Origin: Actinomycetota bacterium
GTDB taxonomy: Bacteria > Actinomycetota > Thermoleophilia > Gaiellales > Gaiellaceae
DNA length: 7,390 nucleotides
Reading direction: 5' to 3'
Assembly (NCBI GenBank): GCA_005885565.1
Contig: VAXK01000321.1
Location: forward strand, 1-7,390
The translations under genes were made by a program, and so were the position numbers. Positions 1 through 6,345 of this stretch are shown one piece after another; the first letter of the stretch is position 1; every line of letters begins with the position of its first letter. A model generated the notes under the pieces. That model searched no databases. It was given only the letters and a program-made list of their open reading frames with translations, and was not told the origin of the DNA.

Positions 1-17
1 GACGGCCGGTCGAGGAC

Positions 18-731
18 GTGAGCGCCGGCGCCTACGTGATGAGCCTCGGCCCCACGCCGTACCGGGAGGCGTGGGACCTCCAGCGCTCGCTCGCGGCGGC
101 CGTCGGGCAGGGCGCGATGCCCGAGACGATCGTGCTCCTCGAGCATCTGCCCGTCGTGACGCTCGGCCGCCGAGCGGAGGACGGCGAGCTGCACATTCCG
201 GCCGGCGCCGAGGTCGACGTCGTCGAGACCGACCGCGGGGGGAAGTCGACCTACCACGCGCCCGGCCAGCTCGTCTGCTACCCCATCCTCGACCTGACGC
301 GGCACGGCACCGACGTGAAGCGCTACTGCCGCGACCTGGAGGAAGCGCTGATCCGCACGCTCGCGCCGCTCGGGCTCGAGGCGACGCGGATCGAGGGCCT
401 CACCGGGATCTGGCTCGAGCGGCCGCCGCGGAAGATCGCGTCGATCGGCATCCACGTGGCGAGGTGGATCACGACGCACGGCTACGCCCTGAACGTCGAC
501 CTCGACCCGGCGCCGTTCACGCGGTGGATCACCGCCTGCGGGCTCGAGGACGCCCAGTTCGCGACGATCGCGCGCGAGCTCGGCCGGCCGGTGACGGTCG
601 ACGAGGTGCGGCCTGTCGCGGCCGAGGCGCTCGCGCAGGTGTTCGAGCTAACGTTCGAGGAGCTTCCGACTGACGCCGGCCCAGGGCTCTGGGAGCAACC
701 CATCCATGCAAAGCTCGCTGCCAGTCACTGA
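18..731 (+). CDS. lipB: Octanoyltransferase LipB (lipoyl(octanoyl) transferase)
   Basis: Cytoplasmic enzyme that transfers octanoate from octanoyl-ACP to the lipoyl-domain lysine of 2-oxoacid dehydrogenase E2 subunits and GcvH, the first step of lipoate synthesis. The 237-aa length is normal for the family. The LipB signature is clear: RGGKSTYHAPGQ at residues 73-84, then RKIASIGIHV at 138-147, in which K139 matches the catalytic lysine, and TACGL at 172-176, in which C174 matches the acyl-accepting cysteine. All expected catalytic residues are therefore present. The start is uncertain. GTG at 18 has GAGG only two bases upstream, ATG at 39 (giving MSLGPTPYREAW) has no obvious ribosome site, and the frame stays open to the window edge, so a start further upstream cannot be excluded. 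The 3' end overlaps lipA by 26 bp, which points to co-transcription and coupled translation. Confidence 0.96.
   Translation: MSAGAYVMSLGPTPYREAWDLQRSLAAAVGQGAMPETIVLLEHLPVVTLGRRAEDGELHIPAGAEVDVVETDRGGKSTYHAPGQLVCYPILDLTRHGTDVKRYCRDLEEALIRTLAPLGLEATRIEGLTGIWLERPPRKIASIGIHVARWITTHGYALNVDLDPAPFTRWITACGLEDAQFATIARELGRPVTVDEVRPVAAEALAQVFELTFEELPTDAGPGLWEQPIHAKLAASH
691..695 (+). promoter_or_regulatory. Ribosome binding site of lipA inside lipB
   Basis: GGGAG lies 10 bases before ATG 706, within the last codons of lipB. It supports the 706 start over ATG 754. The residues between those two starts (RRPEW) also match the conserved N-terminal (R)KPEWMK segment of known LipA proteins, so the upstream start is favoured. 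Confidence 0.55.
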
Positions 732-1626
732 TCGCCCCCGCCGGCCGGAGTGGATGAAGGTTCGCGCCCCGAGCGCGGACTCGCGCTACTTCGACGTCAA
801 GAAGCTCATCCACGGCGCGAGCCTGCACACGATCTGCGAGGAGGCTCGCTGCCCGAACATCGCCGAGTGCTGGGGCCGCGGCACCGCGACGTTCCAGATC
901 CTCGGCGACACGTGCACGCGGGCGTGCCGGTACTGCTACGTCCATTCCGGCCGGCCCGAGCATCCGCCCGACCCGCTCGAGCCGCTCCGCCTCGCCAACG
1001 TAGCGGCGCAGATGGGCCTGAAGCACGTCGTCGTCACCTCCGTCGACCGCGACGACGTCTCCGACAGAGGCGCCGGCCACTACGCCGCCACGATCCGCGC
1101 GCTCCATGCCAAGGTCCCGGACGCATCCGTCGAGGTGCTGACGCCGGACTTCCTGGGCGTCGAGGAGGAGGCGCTCCGCACCGTCCTCGCCGCGCGGCCC
1201 GAGGTCTTCAACCACAACATCGAGACCGTCCGCCGCCTCCACCGGAGCATGCGCGGCGCGAAGGCCTCCTACGACAAGGCGCTCTGGCTCCTCCGCCGCG
1301 CGAAGGAGCTCGCGGACTACCCGGTGCTGACGAAGTCCGGGATCATCGTCGGCCTGGGGGAGACGAACGACGAGGTCGTCGAGACGATGCGCGACCTGCG
1401 CGCGAACGGTGTCGACGTCGTGACGATCGGCCAGTATCTCCAGCCCTCGGCGAAGCACGCGCCGATCGACCGCTGGGTGCACCCGGACGAGTTCCGCCGG
1501 TTCCGGGAGCAGGGCGAGGCGCTCGGCTTCGGCTCCGTCTTCTCGGGGCCGCTCGTTCGCTCGTCGTACCGCGCCGACGAGCAGCGCCATGCCGCGACGA
1601 CCGGCCGCGGCGCGGTCGCGTACTAG
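706..1626 (+). CDS. lipA: Lipoyl synthase LipA (radical SAM)
   Basis: Radical S-adenosylmethionine enzyme that inserts sulfur at C6 and C8 of the octanoyl chain placed by LipB, giving protein-bound lipoate. The 306-aa length is typical. Both cluster motifs are intact: the auxiliary [4Fe-4S] motif CEEARCPNIAEC uses C44, C49 and C55, and the radical SAM CxxxCxxC motif CTRACRYC uses C70, C74 and C77. The C-terminal RSSYRA (285-290) carries the serine that ligates the sacrificial auxiliary cluster in studied LipA proteins. Other family hallmarks are FNHNIET (168-174), KSGIIVGLGET (210-220) and TIGQYLQPS (240-248). It overlaps lipB by 26 bp, so the two form an operon. Its TAG stop touches the first base of the downstream hairpin. 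Nothing is missing or truncated. Confidence 0.98.
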   Translation: MQSSLPVTDRPRRPEWMKVRAPSADSRYFDVKKLIHGASLHTICEEARCPNIAECWGRGTATFQILGDTCTRACRYCYVHSGRPEHPPDPLEPLRLANVAAQMGLKHVVVTSVDRDDVSDRGAGHYAATIRALHAKVPDASVEVLTPDFLGVEEEALRTVLAARPEVFNHNIETVRRLHRSMRGAKASYDKALWLLRRAKELADYPVLTKSGIIVGLGETNDEVVETMRDLRANGVDVVTIGQYLQPSAKHAPIDRWVHPDEFRRFREQGEALGFGSVFSGPLVRSSYRADEQRHAATTGRGAVAY

Positions 1627-1651
1627 AAGGGCCGCCCGAAGGCGGCCCTTC
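1626..1651. terminator. Hairpin shared by converging lipA and the 663-aa gene
   Basis: Perfect 11-bp inverted repeat, GAAGGGCCGCC (1626-1636) and GGCGGCCCTTC (1641-1651), with a CGAA tetraloop. It begins at the last base of the lipA stop codon and lies 23 bases past the stop of the minus-strand gene, so it probably ends transcription from both sides. There is no T-run on either strand, so it is not a classical intrinsic terminator. The core recurs at 6346-6373. Confidence 0.75.
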
Positions 1652-1674
1652 CAACTGCCGATGCGAGGACGCGC

Positions 1675-3666
1675 CTAGCCCGGGTTCGGGATCGACAGGT
1701 TCGCCGTATAGGCGTCCTGGTCGTTCAGCGGCGTCCCGTTGGACTGACCGGTGCAGACGTTCGGCGGCGTCGTCACCGCGCCGCTCGCGTCGCGGCACGC
1801 GAAGAGATCCGGATTGCGCGTGTCACTCCAGAGCGGGTTGGCGTTCGTCGCCGCGTCGAGGCCGGCGTAGTCGCCCCAGAAGACGCTGCCGGCGGTGTTG
1901 CCGCCCTCCGGGAACTGCGTCGGGAACGGCATCGACGAGCTTGTCACGCGCAGCACGTTCCACACCGAGTAGTCCGGCGCGTTTCCGGAGCCGGAGAGGC
2001 TGACGTCCGAGAAGCCGGTCGCCTCGTCGGTGCCGTACTGCCGGTCGTAGTACGACGTGGCGAGCTTGCCGTTCTTCGTGTACGCAATCCACTGCCAGAA
2101 TTGGTCGGTGGTCGCCTGAGCGGCCGCCGTGTTCGTGCTCGGCAGCGCCCGCGGATCGGTGGTCGTCCCGGTGAAGGTCTGGCCGCCGTCGTTCGAGACG
2201 CTGACGAGGATGTCGTTGTTGCAGGCTCCCGGAGTCTTGACGCCGGTGTACAGGTCCTGACCCGTCGCCGGGCTGGTGCCCGCGGGCGCGCAGCCGTTCG
2301 ACTCCTTCGAGTGCCGGTTGATGTACGAGCCGAACGCCACGACGACCTGGTTCGGCTTCGTCGGGTTGACCTCACCCGAGCCGTAGTTCGTCGCCCGGAA
2401 GATCGAGTTCGCGGTCGCGTTCTTCTCCGGCACGCAGGCGCGGCCGAAGTCGTGCCCCTGCTGGTACGTCGCACAGTCGGGCAGGTCGTAGTAGTCGGCC
2501 ACCTTCACCGGGTTCGAGAAGGTGTTCCCGCCGTCCAGCGACTTCGACAGCAGGATCTGGTTCCGGTTGTCTGGAGTGGTCCCGAACGTCTCCGGGTTGT
2601 TGAAGTTGCTCCAGATGACGTAGAGGGCGCCGTCGGAACCGACGAACGGCTGCGAGAACTGGTTCTCGTTGCAGGTGTCGGCCGTTCCGAGGCCGTAGTC
2701 GTTCGGGCACAGCGGGCTGGTCAGACTTACGAGGTGCCGCGGGCTGAAGTGCTCGCCGTAGTCCGCGGAGTACGCCTCGTAGATGAACGCCGTGCCGTCG
2801 GGCGCGAACTCCGTCCAGGTGACGTAGATCCGGTCCTGGAACGGCGTGCAGGTCGATCCCGGGTTCACCGTCGTGGGCGAGCCCGCGCACTTGTTGGAGT
2901 TGTTGTCGACGGCCATGAACTGCTTGTCCTCGAGCGGGAGGAACGATGTCTGGGTGACCTGGAAGACCGGCCGACCCGGGAAGTTCCACGAGCCGCCGCC
3001 GTTCCTCGTCGAGCGATAGACGAAGAAGCCGCTCGAGCGGTCGGGGTTCGTCGACGTTGCAGGCCCACGGTTGAACAGCTGGCAGGAGAGATACGCGTTC
3101 CCCTTGGAATCCCAGGCAACGGAGGTGTCGCCGCCGGCCTGCCAGTACTGGCGCGGACGAGTGGTGCCACGCGTGAACCCGTTCGGGACGGTGCTGTCGT
3201 TCCACGACCGCCCGCCGTCGGTGCTCCACGAGACGCCGCATGTCCCATCACCGCGCCGGTAGTCGTTGAAGCTCGCGACCAACTGGTTGGTGTTGTTCGG
3301 GTTGATCGCGATCGACGTCTCGTTCTGCGCCTGACCTCGACCTTGGAGGTCCGGGTCGGTCAGGTTGAGACAGTTCTGGTTGACCTTGATGTTCGAGCTG
3401 ATGTTGGTCGCGCAGTCCCCGCTTCCCCGCGGAAAGTACTGGTCGGGATGCTGCGGGCTGCCGCCGTTGTCGTTGCCGGTCTTCCCGAGCTCAAACGCAG
3501 CGAAGCCGGAGATGAGCCGCTCCTGCTCGTCGTTCATCTCGTCGTCGATTCCCAGCCGGCCGCCGGTGGCCTGCTGGACTCGCGCGACGCCTCCGCCGCC
3601 CCCCACGAGGGCGAACGCCATCGCCAGGGCAATGATCGCGAGGAAGACCCCAAAGAGTCTCTTCAT
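1675..3666 (-). CDS. Exported BNR/Asp-box beta-propeller protein (sialidase-like fold, function unknown)
   Basis: A 663-aa protein. The N-terminus MKRLFGVFLAIIALAMAFAL is a basic start followed by a long hydrophobic stretch, so it is exported or N-terminally anchored; no lipobox cysteine is seen. The mature part has repeated Asp-box-like motifs (SxDxGxxW/F): STDGGRSW (148-155), a degenerate STRNGGGSW (219-227), SADYGEHF (300-307), SLDGGNTF (376-383) and SNDGGQTF (491-498). These mark a sialidase-type beta-propeller. Other blade-like segments are ETSIAINPNNTNQLVASFND (116-135) and DTSVAWDSKGNAYLSC (180-195). The RIP motif of true sialidases was not seen, so enzymatic activity is not claimed. 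Fourteen cysteines fall into seven neighbouring pairs, fitting disulfides outside the cell. Near the C-terminus are WGDYAGLDA (597-605) and LWSDTRNPD (612-620). ATG 3666 is preferred over the in-frame upstream ATG 3750 because it starts the signal sequence and has a strong ribosome site. Confidence 0.87.
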   Translation of the reverse strand: MKRLFGVFLAIIALAMAFALVGGGGGVARVQQATGGRLGIDDEMNDEQERLISGFAAFELGKTGNDNGGSPQHPDQYFPRGSGDCATNISSNIKVNQNCLNLTDPDLQGRGQAQNETSIAINPNNTNQLVASFNDYRRGDGTCGVSWSTDGGRSWNDSTVPNGFTRGTTRPRQYWQAGGDTSVAWDSKGNAYLSCQLFNRGPATSTNPDRSSGFFVYRSTRNGGGSWNFPGRPVFQVTQTSFLPLEDKQFMAVDNNSNKCAGSPTTVNPGSTCTPFQDRIYVTWTEFAPDGTAFIYEAYSADYGEHFSPRHLVSLTSPLCPNDYGLGTADTCNENQFSQPFVGSDGALYVIWSNFNNPETFGTTPDNRNQILLSKSLDGGNTFSNPVKVADYYDLPDCATYQQGHDFGRACVPEKNATANSIFRATNYGSGEVNPTKPNQVVVAFGSYINRHSKESNGCAPAGTSPATGQDLYTGVKTPGACNNDILVSVSNDGGQTFTGTTTDPRALPSTNTAAAQATTDQFWQWIAYTKNGKLATSYYDRQYGTDEATGFSDVSLSGSGNAPDYSVWNVLRVTSSSMPFPTQFPEGGNTAGSVFWGDYAGLDAATNANPLWSDTRNPDLFACRDASGAVTTPPNVCTGQSNGTPLNDQDAYTANLSIPNPG

Positions 3667-3678
3667 CCTCCCCTCCCC
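3667..3678 (-). promoter_or_regulatory. Purine-rich ribosome binding site of the 663-aa gene
   Basis: On the minus strand GGGGAGGGGAGG directly precedes ATG 3666. The first GGGGAGG copy ends 5 bases from the start codon, a good Shine-Dalgarno distance; the second copy abuts it. This fixes the start at 3666 and argues against the upstream ATG at 3750. Confidence 0.7.
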
Positions 3679-3721
3679 TTTTTCTGTCTCGACGCCGCCG
3701 ATCGGCGCCTGGGCGGCGGGG

Positions 3722-3750
3722 ATATTGTTTCCTCTCGTCGGGGAATGCAA
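3722..3750 (-). promoter_or_regulatory. Possible weak promoter for the 663-aa gene
   Basis: In the 99-base gap after the preceding hairpin, the minus strand has TTGCAT (3745-3750), a 17-base spacer and CAATAT (3722-3727). Each box matches the housekeeping consensus at only three of six bases, so this is a weak guess. It is the only AT-rich stretch in the gap. A 12-base perfect palindrome CGCCGATCGGCG (3696-3707) lies in the presumed leader and could be an operator or a simple stem; no function can be assigned. Confidence 0.25.
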
Positions 3751-3765
3751 ATAGTCGTTACTACA

Positions 3766-3792
3766 TAGACGGATCGCCTTGCGATCCGTCTA
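3766..3792 (-). terminator. Hairpin terminator after the 120-aa gene
   Basis: Perfect 12-bp stem, TAGACGGATCGC (3766-3777) and GCGATCCGTCTA (3781-3792), with a 3-base loop. The outer bases of the stem are the stop codon of the minus-strand 120-aa gene. The following minus-strand sequence (TGTAGTAACGACTATTTGC) has no clean U-run, so its strength is uncertain. Confidence 0.65.
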
Positions 3793-4152
3793 GCGGATGC
3801 CGGTATCGATCGAGAAGTCGACGCGCCGGAAGCGCGCCCGCACCACCCGCGCCCGCACCGGCTCGAGGCCACGCCCGATGTTTGGCTTCGGCGTGAGCCG
3901 GACCACGTAGAGGCCGGGAGCGAGCGCGACCCGGTAGCGCCCCTGGTCGTTCGTCTTCGCCCGCCGGACGACCTGGCCGTTCCGCGAGAACACGAGCGTC
4001 ACGTTCTTCGCGGGCTCGCTGCACGGTTGCTCCGCTGTGCAGACCGGCGTGTTCGGGCCGCGCATCACGAGGCCGCGCAGTCCGCTCGAGCTCGTGGCCG
4101 CGCCGGCCGAGGAGGCGGCGATGACTGCGGCGAGAGCAGCAAGAGCGCGCAT
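3790..4152 (-). CDS. Small exported protein with transthyretin/carboxypeptidase-regulatory-like domain
   Basis: A 120-aa protein. Residues 1-19 (MRALAALAAVIAASSAGAA) form a signal peptide with small residues at the likely cleavage site. The rest resembles a prealbumin-like beta-sandwich: GLRGLVMRGP (24-33), then PAKNVTLVFSRNGQVVRRAK (47-66), then the family hallmark TNDQGRYRVALAPGLYVVRL (67-86), in which a 'D-x-G-x-Y/F' turn precedes 'L-x-P-G-x-Y'. C38 and C44 could form a small disulfide loop. Such domains usually bind or decorate partners rather than catalyse, so a structural or binding role is inferred. ATG 4152 has GAGG three bases upstream. The gene sits 74 bp beyond the 671-aa gene, with a hairpin between, and 123 bp before the 663-aa gene on the same strand. 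No specific substrate can be named. Confidence 0.82.
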   Translation of the reverse strand: MRALAALAAVIAASSAGAATSSSGLRGLVMRGPNTPVCTAEQPCSEPAKNVTLVFSRNGQVVRRAKTNDQGRYRVALAPGLYVVRLTPKPNIGRGLEPVRARVVRARFRRVDFSIDTGIR

Positions 4153-4187
4153 TCCCTCACAGGATAGGCGGGCACCGCGAAAGCGAA

Positions 4188-4213
4188 CGGGGCCGGCGTT
4201 TCGGCCGGCCCCG
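4188..4213 (-). terminator. Hairpin terminator after the 671-aa gene
   Basis: Perfect 10-bp GC-rich stem, CGGGGCCGGC (4188-4197) and GCCGGCCCCG (4204-4213), with a 6-base loop. It lies 13 bases past the stop of the minus-strand gene. The downstream minus strand reads TTCGCTTTCG, a weak U-rich tail, so this looks like an intrinsic terminator. Any promoter of the 120-aa gene must then lie within about 35 bases after it, or the gene depends on readthrough. A TATCCT at 4161-4166 is a possible -10 box, without a clear -35 box. Confidence 0.7.
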
Positions 4214-4226
4214 CTTGTTACCGCTT

Positions 4227-6242
4227 CTACCCGGTCGTTACGGCGTGAACTCCGTGGCTCGCACCTGCGCAGGTGCCGAGCAGGTTGTCACCGGTGCCGC
4301 CCTGGAAGAAGGGGCCGCCCCAGTCGGTGTACTGGCAGGCCTGGGCGATGTACTCGCTGGCGACCCAGATCGAGCTCCCGTCCACGGCCGCCGCGCCGTA
4401 GTCACCCCAGCGGGTGCGCGGCGGGTTGCCGACCTGCGCCTTGTAGCTCGTGAAGCCGTCGTCCTGCGCGGCTCCCAGGCCACCCGGGACGTCGTTCCAC
4501 GCGCCGATGCCGGCGTTCGCGTCGATCGACGCGTACGCGGCGCTCGGGTTCGTGGTGTCACCGGTGTCGGTGAACGCCATGATCCCGCGACCGCTCTGAG
4601 TCACCCCGATGGCGGGATACGTGAAGTCGTGTCCGGTCGCTCCGAGGTAGCCCTGAAGCGCTACTGCGGCCGGGCTCGGCTTGACGATGTACCACGCGAT
4701 TCCCGCACGCTGCGGGCCAGCGTCAGGGTTGAGCGCGGTGTCGAGGGCGCCCCACACCTTGCCGTTCGCGTACGTCACCTGCTGCATGCGGGTGTCGTTC
4801 GAGTCCGGCCGCGAGATGACCTCGTTGTGCGCGGGCTCGGCCCCGAAGAGCAGCCGCCAACAGCCGTGCTGCCCGTTGAAGAGCAGTGTCGTCGTGTCGT
4901 TGATGCAGTAGCCCTGCGGCGTGTCGATCGTCGCCAGGGTGCCCGAGCCGGGCTGCTGCTGCTTCGGCGGGAGTGCATACGTGTTCACGCTCAGGATCTT
5001 GTTGCTCAGGCTGAGCGCGGGCACCGTGTTCAGCGAGGACGTGTTCGTCAGCGTCCAGGAGACGATCTGATTCGACACGTAGCTACCGCCGAAGCCGGCG
5101 ACCGGATGAGTCGCCTCGTCAGCGGCGTTCGAGCTCAGGAAGTACTCGGTGCCGCCGTTGTCGAGGTTGAAGTTGGTCGCTCCGGGCGACTGCGCCGGCC
5201 AGACGGTGAAGCCGGGCTGCGTCGGGCCTGCGTCGCTCGGTGCGTTGACCGTGCCGGACGTGTCGATGTGCTGCATGTTCACCGTCGCGGCACCCGCGGC
5301 GAGCTGGGCCTTCGAGAACGCGTAGATCTGCGCGCCCGAGAAGCCGTTGCAGCACCACGGATAGGCGTTGGTCGTGATGTAGAACCCGTTCGCGTCGGCC
5401 CCGATGTGCGGGTAGTCGCCGAGGTACGGGCCCGGATTCACGCCACCCGTGTTCGTGCCGTCGTTCGTAACGTCGGTCCGGTAGATGTTCCAGCTGCCCG
5501 TCGGGTTCGACGTCTGGCTGACCGCGATGTCGAGGTGGTTCACGTGCGTGAACGCACCGCCGGGAGTCGTCTCGAGGGTCAGCACGACGACGAAGAACCG
5601 CTGCGTCGCTGCGTCGTAGAGGCAGCTCGGGTCGGTGACGAACGGCCCACGGACGCCCGTCGTGCGATTGATCGCAGGCGGGTAGCCGTAGAACGAGTTC
5701 AGGTCGACCGCGTGGTTCACGTTCCTCGGGAACCCGGCGACGATGTTCGTGCTCGTGTTGTCCGGGAGCACGGAGTTTCCGGAGGTGTCGTAGACGTTGA
5801 AGACGTCGTTGACGGCCTCGACCACGTAACCGTTGCCGGCGCACATGCCCTGGTCGGGCGGCTCGACGGAGAACTGGTTCCCGCCGCGCGAGTAGCGCTG
5901 CTGGTAGTGGTTCAGGCCCTCGAAGCCGGAGACGAATGCCGGGTTGGACTTCGCCTTCTTGCCGGTCGTGGTCGTGACGCCTGCGGCAGCGCCGCCGGCC
6001 GAGAGGCTCCGGTCGACGATGTTCCCGGAATAGGCGTTAGGACCGGCGCCGCTGTCCGTCAAGCCCGGAAACTCCACCCGGGTGGCGTCCGCGGAGCCCG
6101 AAGGCGTAAAGCTGCCGGTCTGCGGCGAGCCCGTGCCGCTGACGGGAATCTGCCGCGAGTCCGCCGCGGCCGCCGAAGCGAGCCAGACGGCGAGTGCAGC
6201 AACGGCTACGACCGCAAGGCCGAGCCGTCGAAAAGTGCTCAT
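4227..6242 (-). CDS. Exported propeller-like protein of unknown function
   Basis: A 671-aa protein from ATG 6242. Residues 1-27 (basic FRR, a hydrophobic core, then ASAAAA) are a good signal peptide, with cleavage likely after A27. R5-R6 does not fit the full Tat consensus. I recognise no exact family. Repeated short beta-strand/turn units and segments such as SVEPPDQGMCAGNGYVVEAV (125-144), GPYLGDYPHIGADANGFYIT (271-290) and RWGDYGAAAVDGSSIWVASE (611-630) suggest a beta-propeller related to BNR-type exported proteins, but canonical Asp boxes are not seen. Eight cysteines in the mature part, including adjacent C297-C298, fit four disulfides. A TTG at 6246-6248 is an alternative start two codons upstream with a better-spaced ribosome site; the signal peptide hardly changes. 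The upstream in-frame ATG 6299 is disfavoured: no ribosome site, and it would put 19 non-signal residues in front. A promoter and leader hairpin precede the gene. Confidence 0.85.
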   Translation of the reverse strand: MSTFRRLGLAVVAVAALAVWLASAAAADSRQIPVSGTGSPQTGSFTPSGSADATRVEFPGLTDSGAGPNAYSGNIVDRSLSAGGAAAGVTTTTGKKAKSNPAFVSGFEGLNHYQQRYSRGGNQFSVEPPDQGMCAGNGYVVEAVNDVFNVYDTSGNSVLPDNTSTNIVAGFPRNVNHAVDLNSFYGYPPAINRTTGVRGPFVTDPSCLYDAATQRFFVVVLTLETTPGGAFTHVNHLDIAVSQTSNPTGSWNIYRTDVTNDGTNTGGVNPGPYLGDYPHIGADANGFYITTNAYPWCCNGFSGAQIYAFSKAQLAAGAATVNMQHIDTSGTVNAPSDAGPTQPGFTVWPAQSPGATNFNLDNGGTEYFLSSNAADEATHPVAGFGGSYVSNQIVSWTLTNTSSLNTVPALSLSNKILSVNTYALPPKQQQPGSGTLATIDTPQGYCINDTTTLLFNGQHGCWRLLFGAEPAHNEVISRPDSNDTRMQQVTYANGKVWGALDTALNPDAGPQRAGIAWYIVKPSPAAVALQGYLGATGHDFTYPAIGVTQSGRGIMAFTDTGDTTNPSAAYASIDANAGIGAWNDVPGGLGAAQDDGFTSYKAQVGNPPRTRWGDYGAAAVDGSSIWVASEYIAQACQYTDWGGPFFQGGTGDNLLGTCAGASHGVHAVTTG

Positions 6243-6254
6243 CCTCAAGATGTT

Positions 6255-6262
6255 CCCTCCCC
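6255..6262 (-). promoter_or_regulatory. Ribosome binding site that bears on the 671-aa start
   Basis: GGGGAGGG on the minus strand lies 6 bases before TTG (6246-6248) but 12 bases before ATG 6242. The ATG has its own GAGG directly abutting it, which is too close for a normal Shine-Dalgarno site. Spacing therefore favours TTG, while codon preference favours ATG. Confidence 0.55.
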
Positions 6263-6274
6263 TTGCGCAAGAAA

Positions 6275-6297
6275 GAGGGAGCCCCCAAGGCTCCCTC
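6275..6297 (-). promoter_or_regulatory. Leader hairpin with short U-rich tail (attenuator-like)
   Basis: Perfect 9-bp stem, GAGGGAGCC (6275-6283) and GGCTCCCTC (6289-6297), with a 5-base loop. On the minus strand it is followed by TTTCTT. It sits between the TTGACA promoter and the ribosome site of the 671-aa gene, so it would form at the very 5' end of that transcript. It could be an attenuator, a 5' stabilising stem, or a second terminator for the upstream gene. The hairpin is seen; the regulatory role is inferred. Confidence 0.5.
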
Positions 6298-6310
6298 ATG
6301 TACGAGGAGG

Positions 6311-6340
6311 TATATGTGCAGGCCGATCTCTCTTTGTCAA
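6311..6340 (-). promoter_or_regulatory. Likely housekeeping-type promoter of the 671-aa gene
   Basis: On the minus strand a perfect TTGACA -35 box (6335-6340) is followed after 18 bases by CATATA (6311-6316), a partial -10 box; TATACC (6309-6314) at 20 bases is an alternative. Transcription would start near 6302-6304, about 60 bases before the start codon. It begins 5 bases past the terminator of the upstream gene, which fits a separate transcription unit. Confidence 0.55.
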
Positions 6341-6345
6341 GCGTG

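Noticed and set aside
529..1590. 353-codon open frame on the - strand opposite lipA
   Set aside because: Antisense of a clearly identified lipA; no recognisable protein features and an Arg-rich low-complexity tail.
750..2003. 417-codon + strand frame spanning lipA and the convergent gap
   Set aside because: Out-of-frame shadow of lipA with extreme Arg/Pro content that runs through the shared terminator.
1675..3666. Calling the 663-aa protein a true sialidase
   Set aside because: Asp boxes show the fold only; the RIP motif and the arginine triad context of catalytic sialidases were not found.
3667..3750. N-terminal extension of the 663-aa protein to ATG 3750
   Set aside because: The extra 28 residues would precede a clear signal sequence, ATG 3750 overlaps the possible -35 box, and the strong ribosome site is at 3667-3678.
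2101..3768. 555-codon open frame on the + strand opposite the 663-aa gene
   Set aside because: Arg/Val-rich antisense shadow without motifs; the minus strand carries the Asp boxes and a signal sequence.
6243..6299. N-terminal extension of the 671-aa protein to ATG 6299, possibly as a leaderless transcript
   Set aside because: No ribosome site, the coding would consist of the leader hairpin, and the extension masks a good signal peptide. A near-leaderless start cannot be fully excluded because the predicted transcript start is only a few bases upstream.
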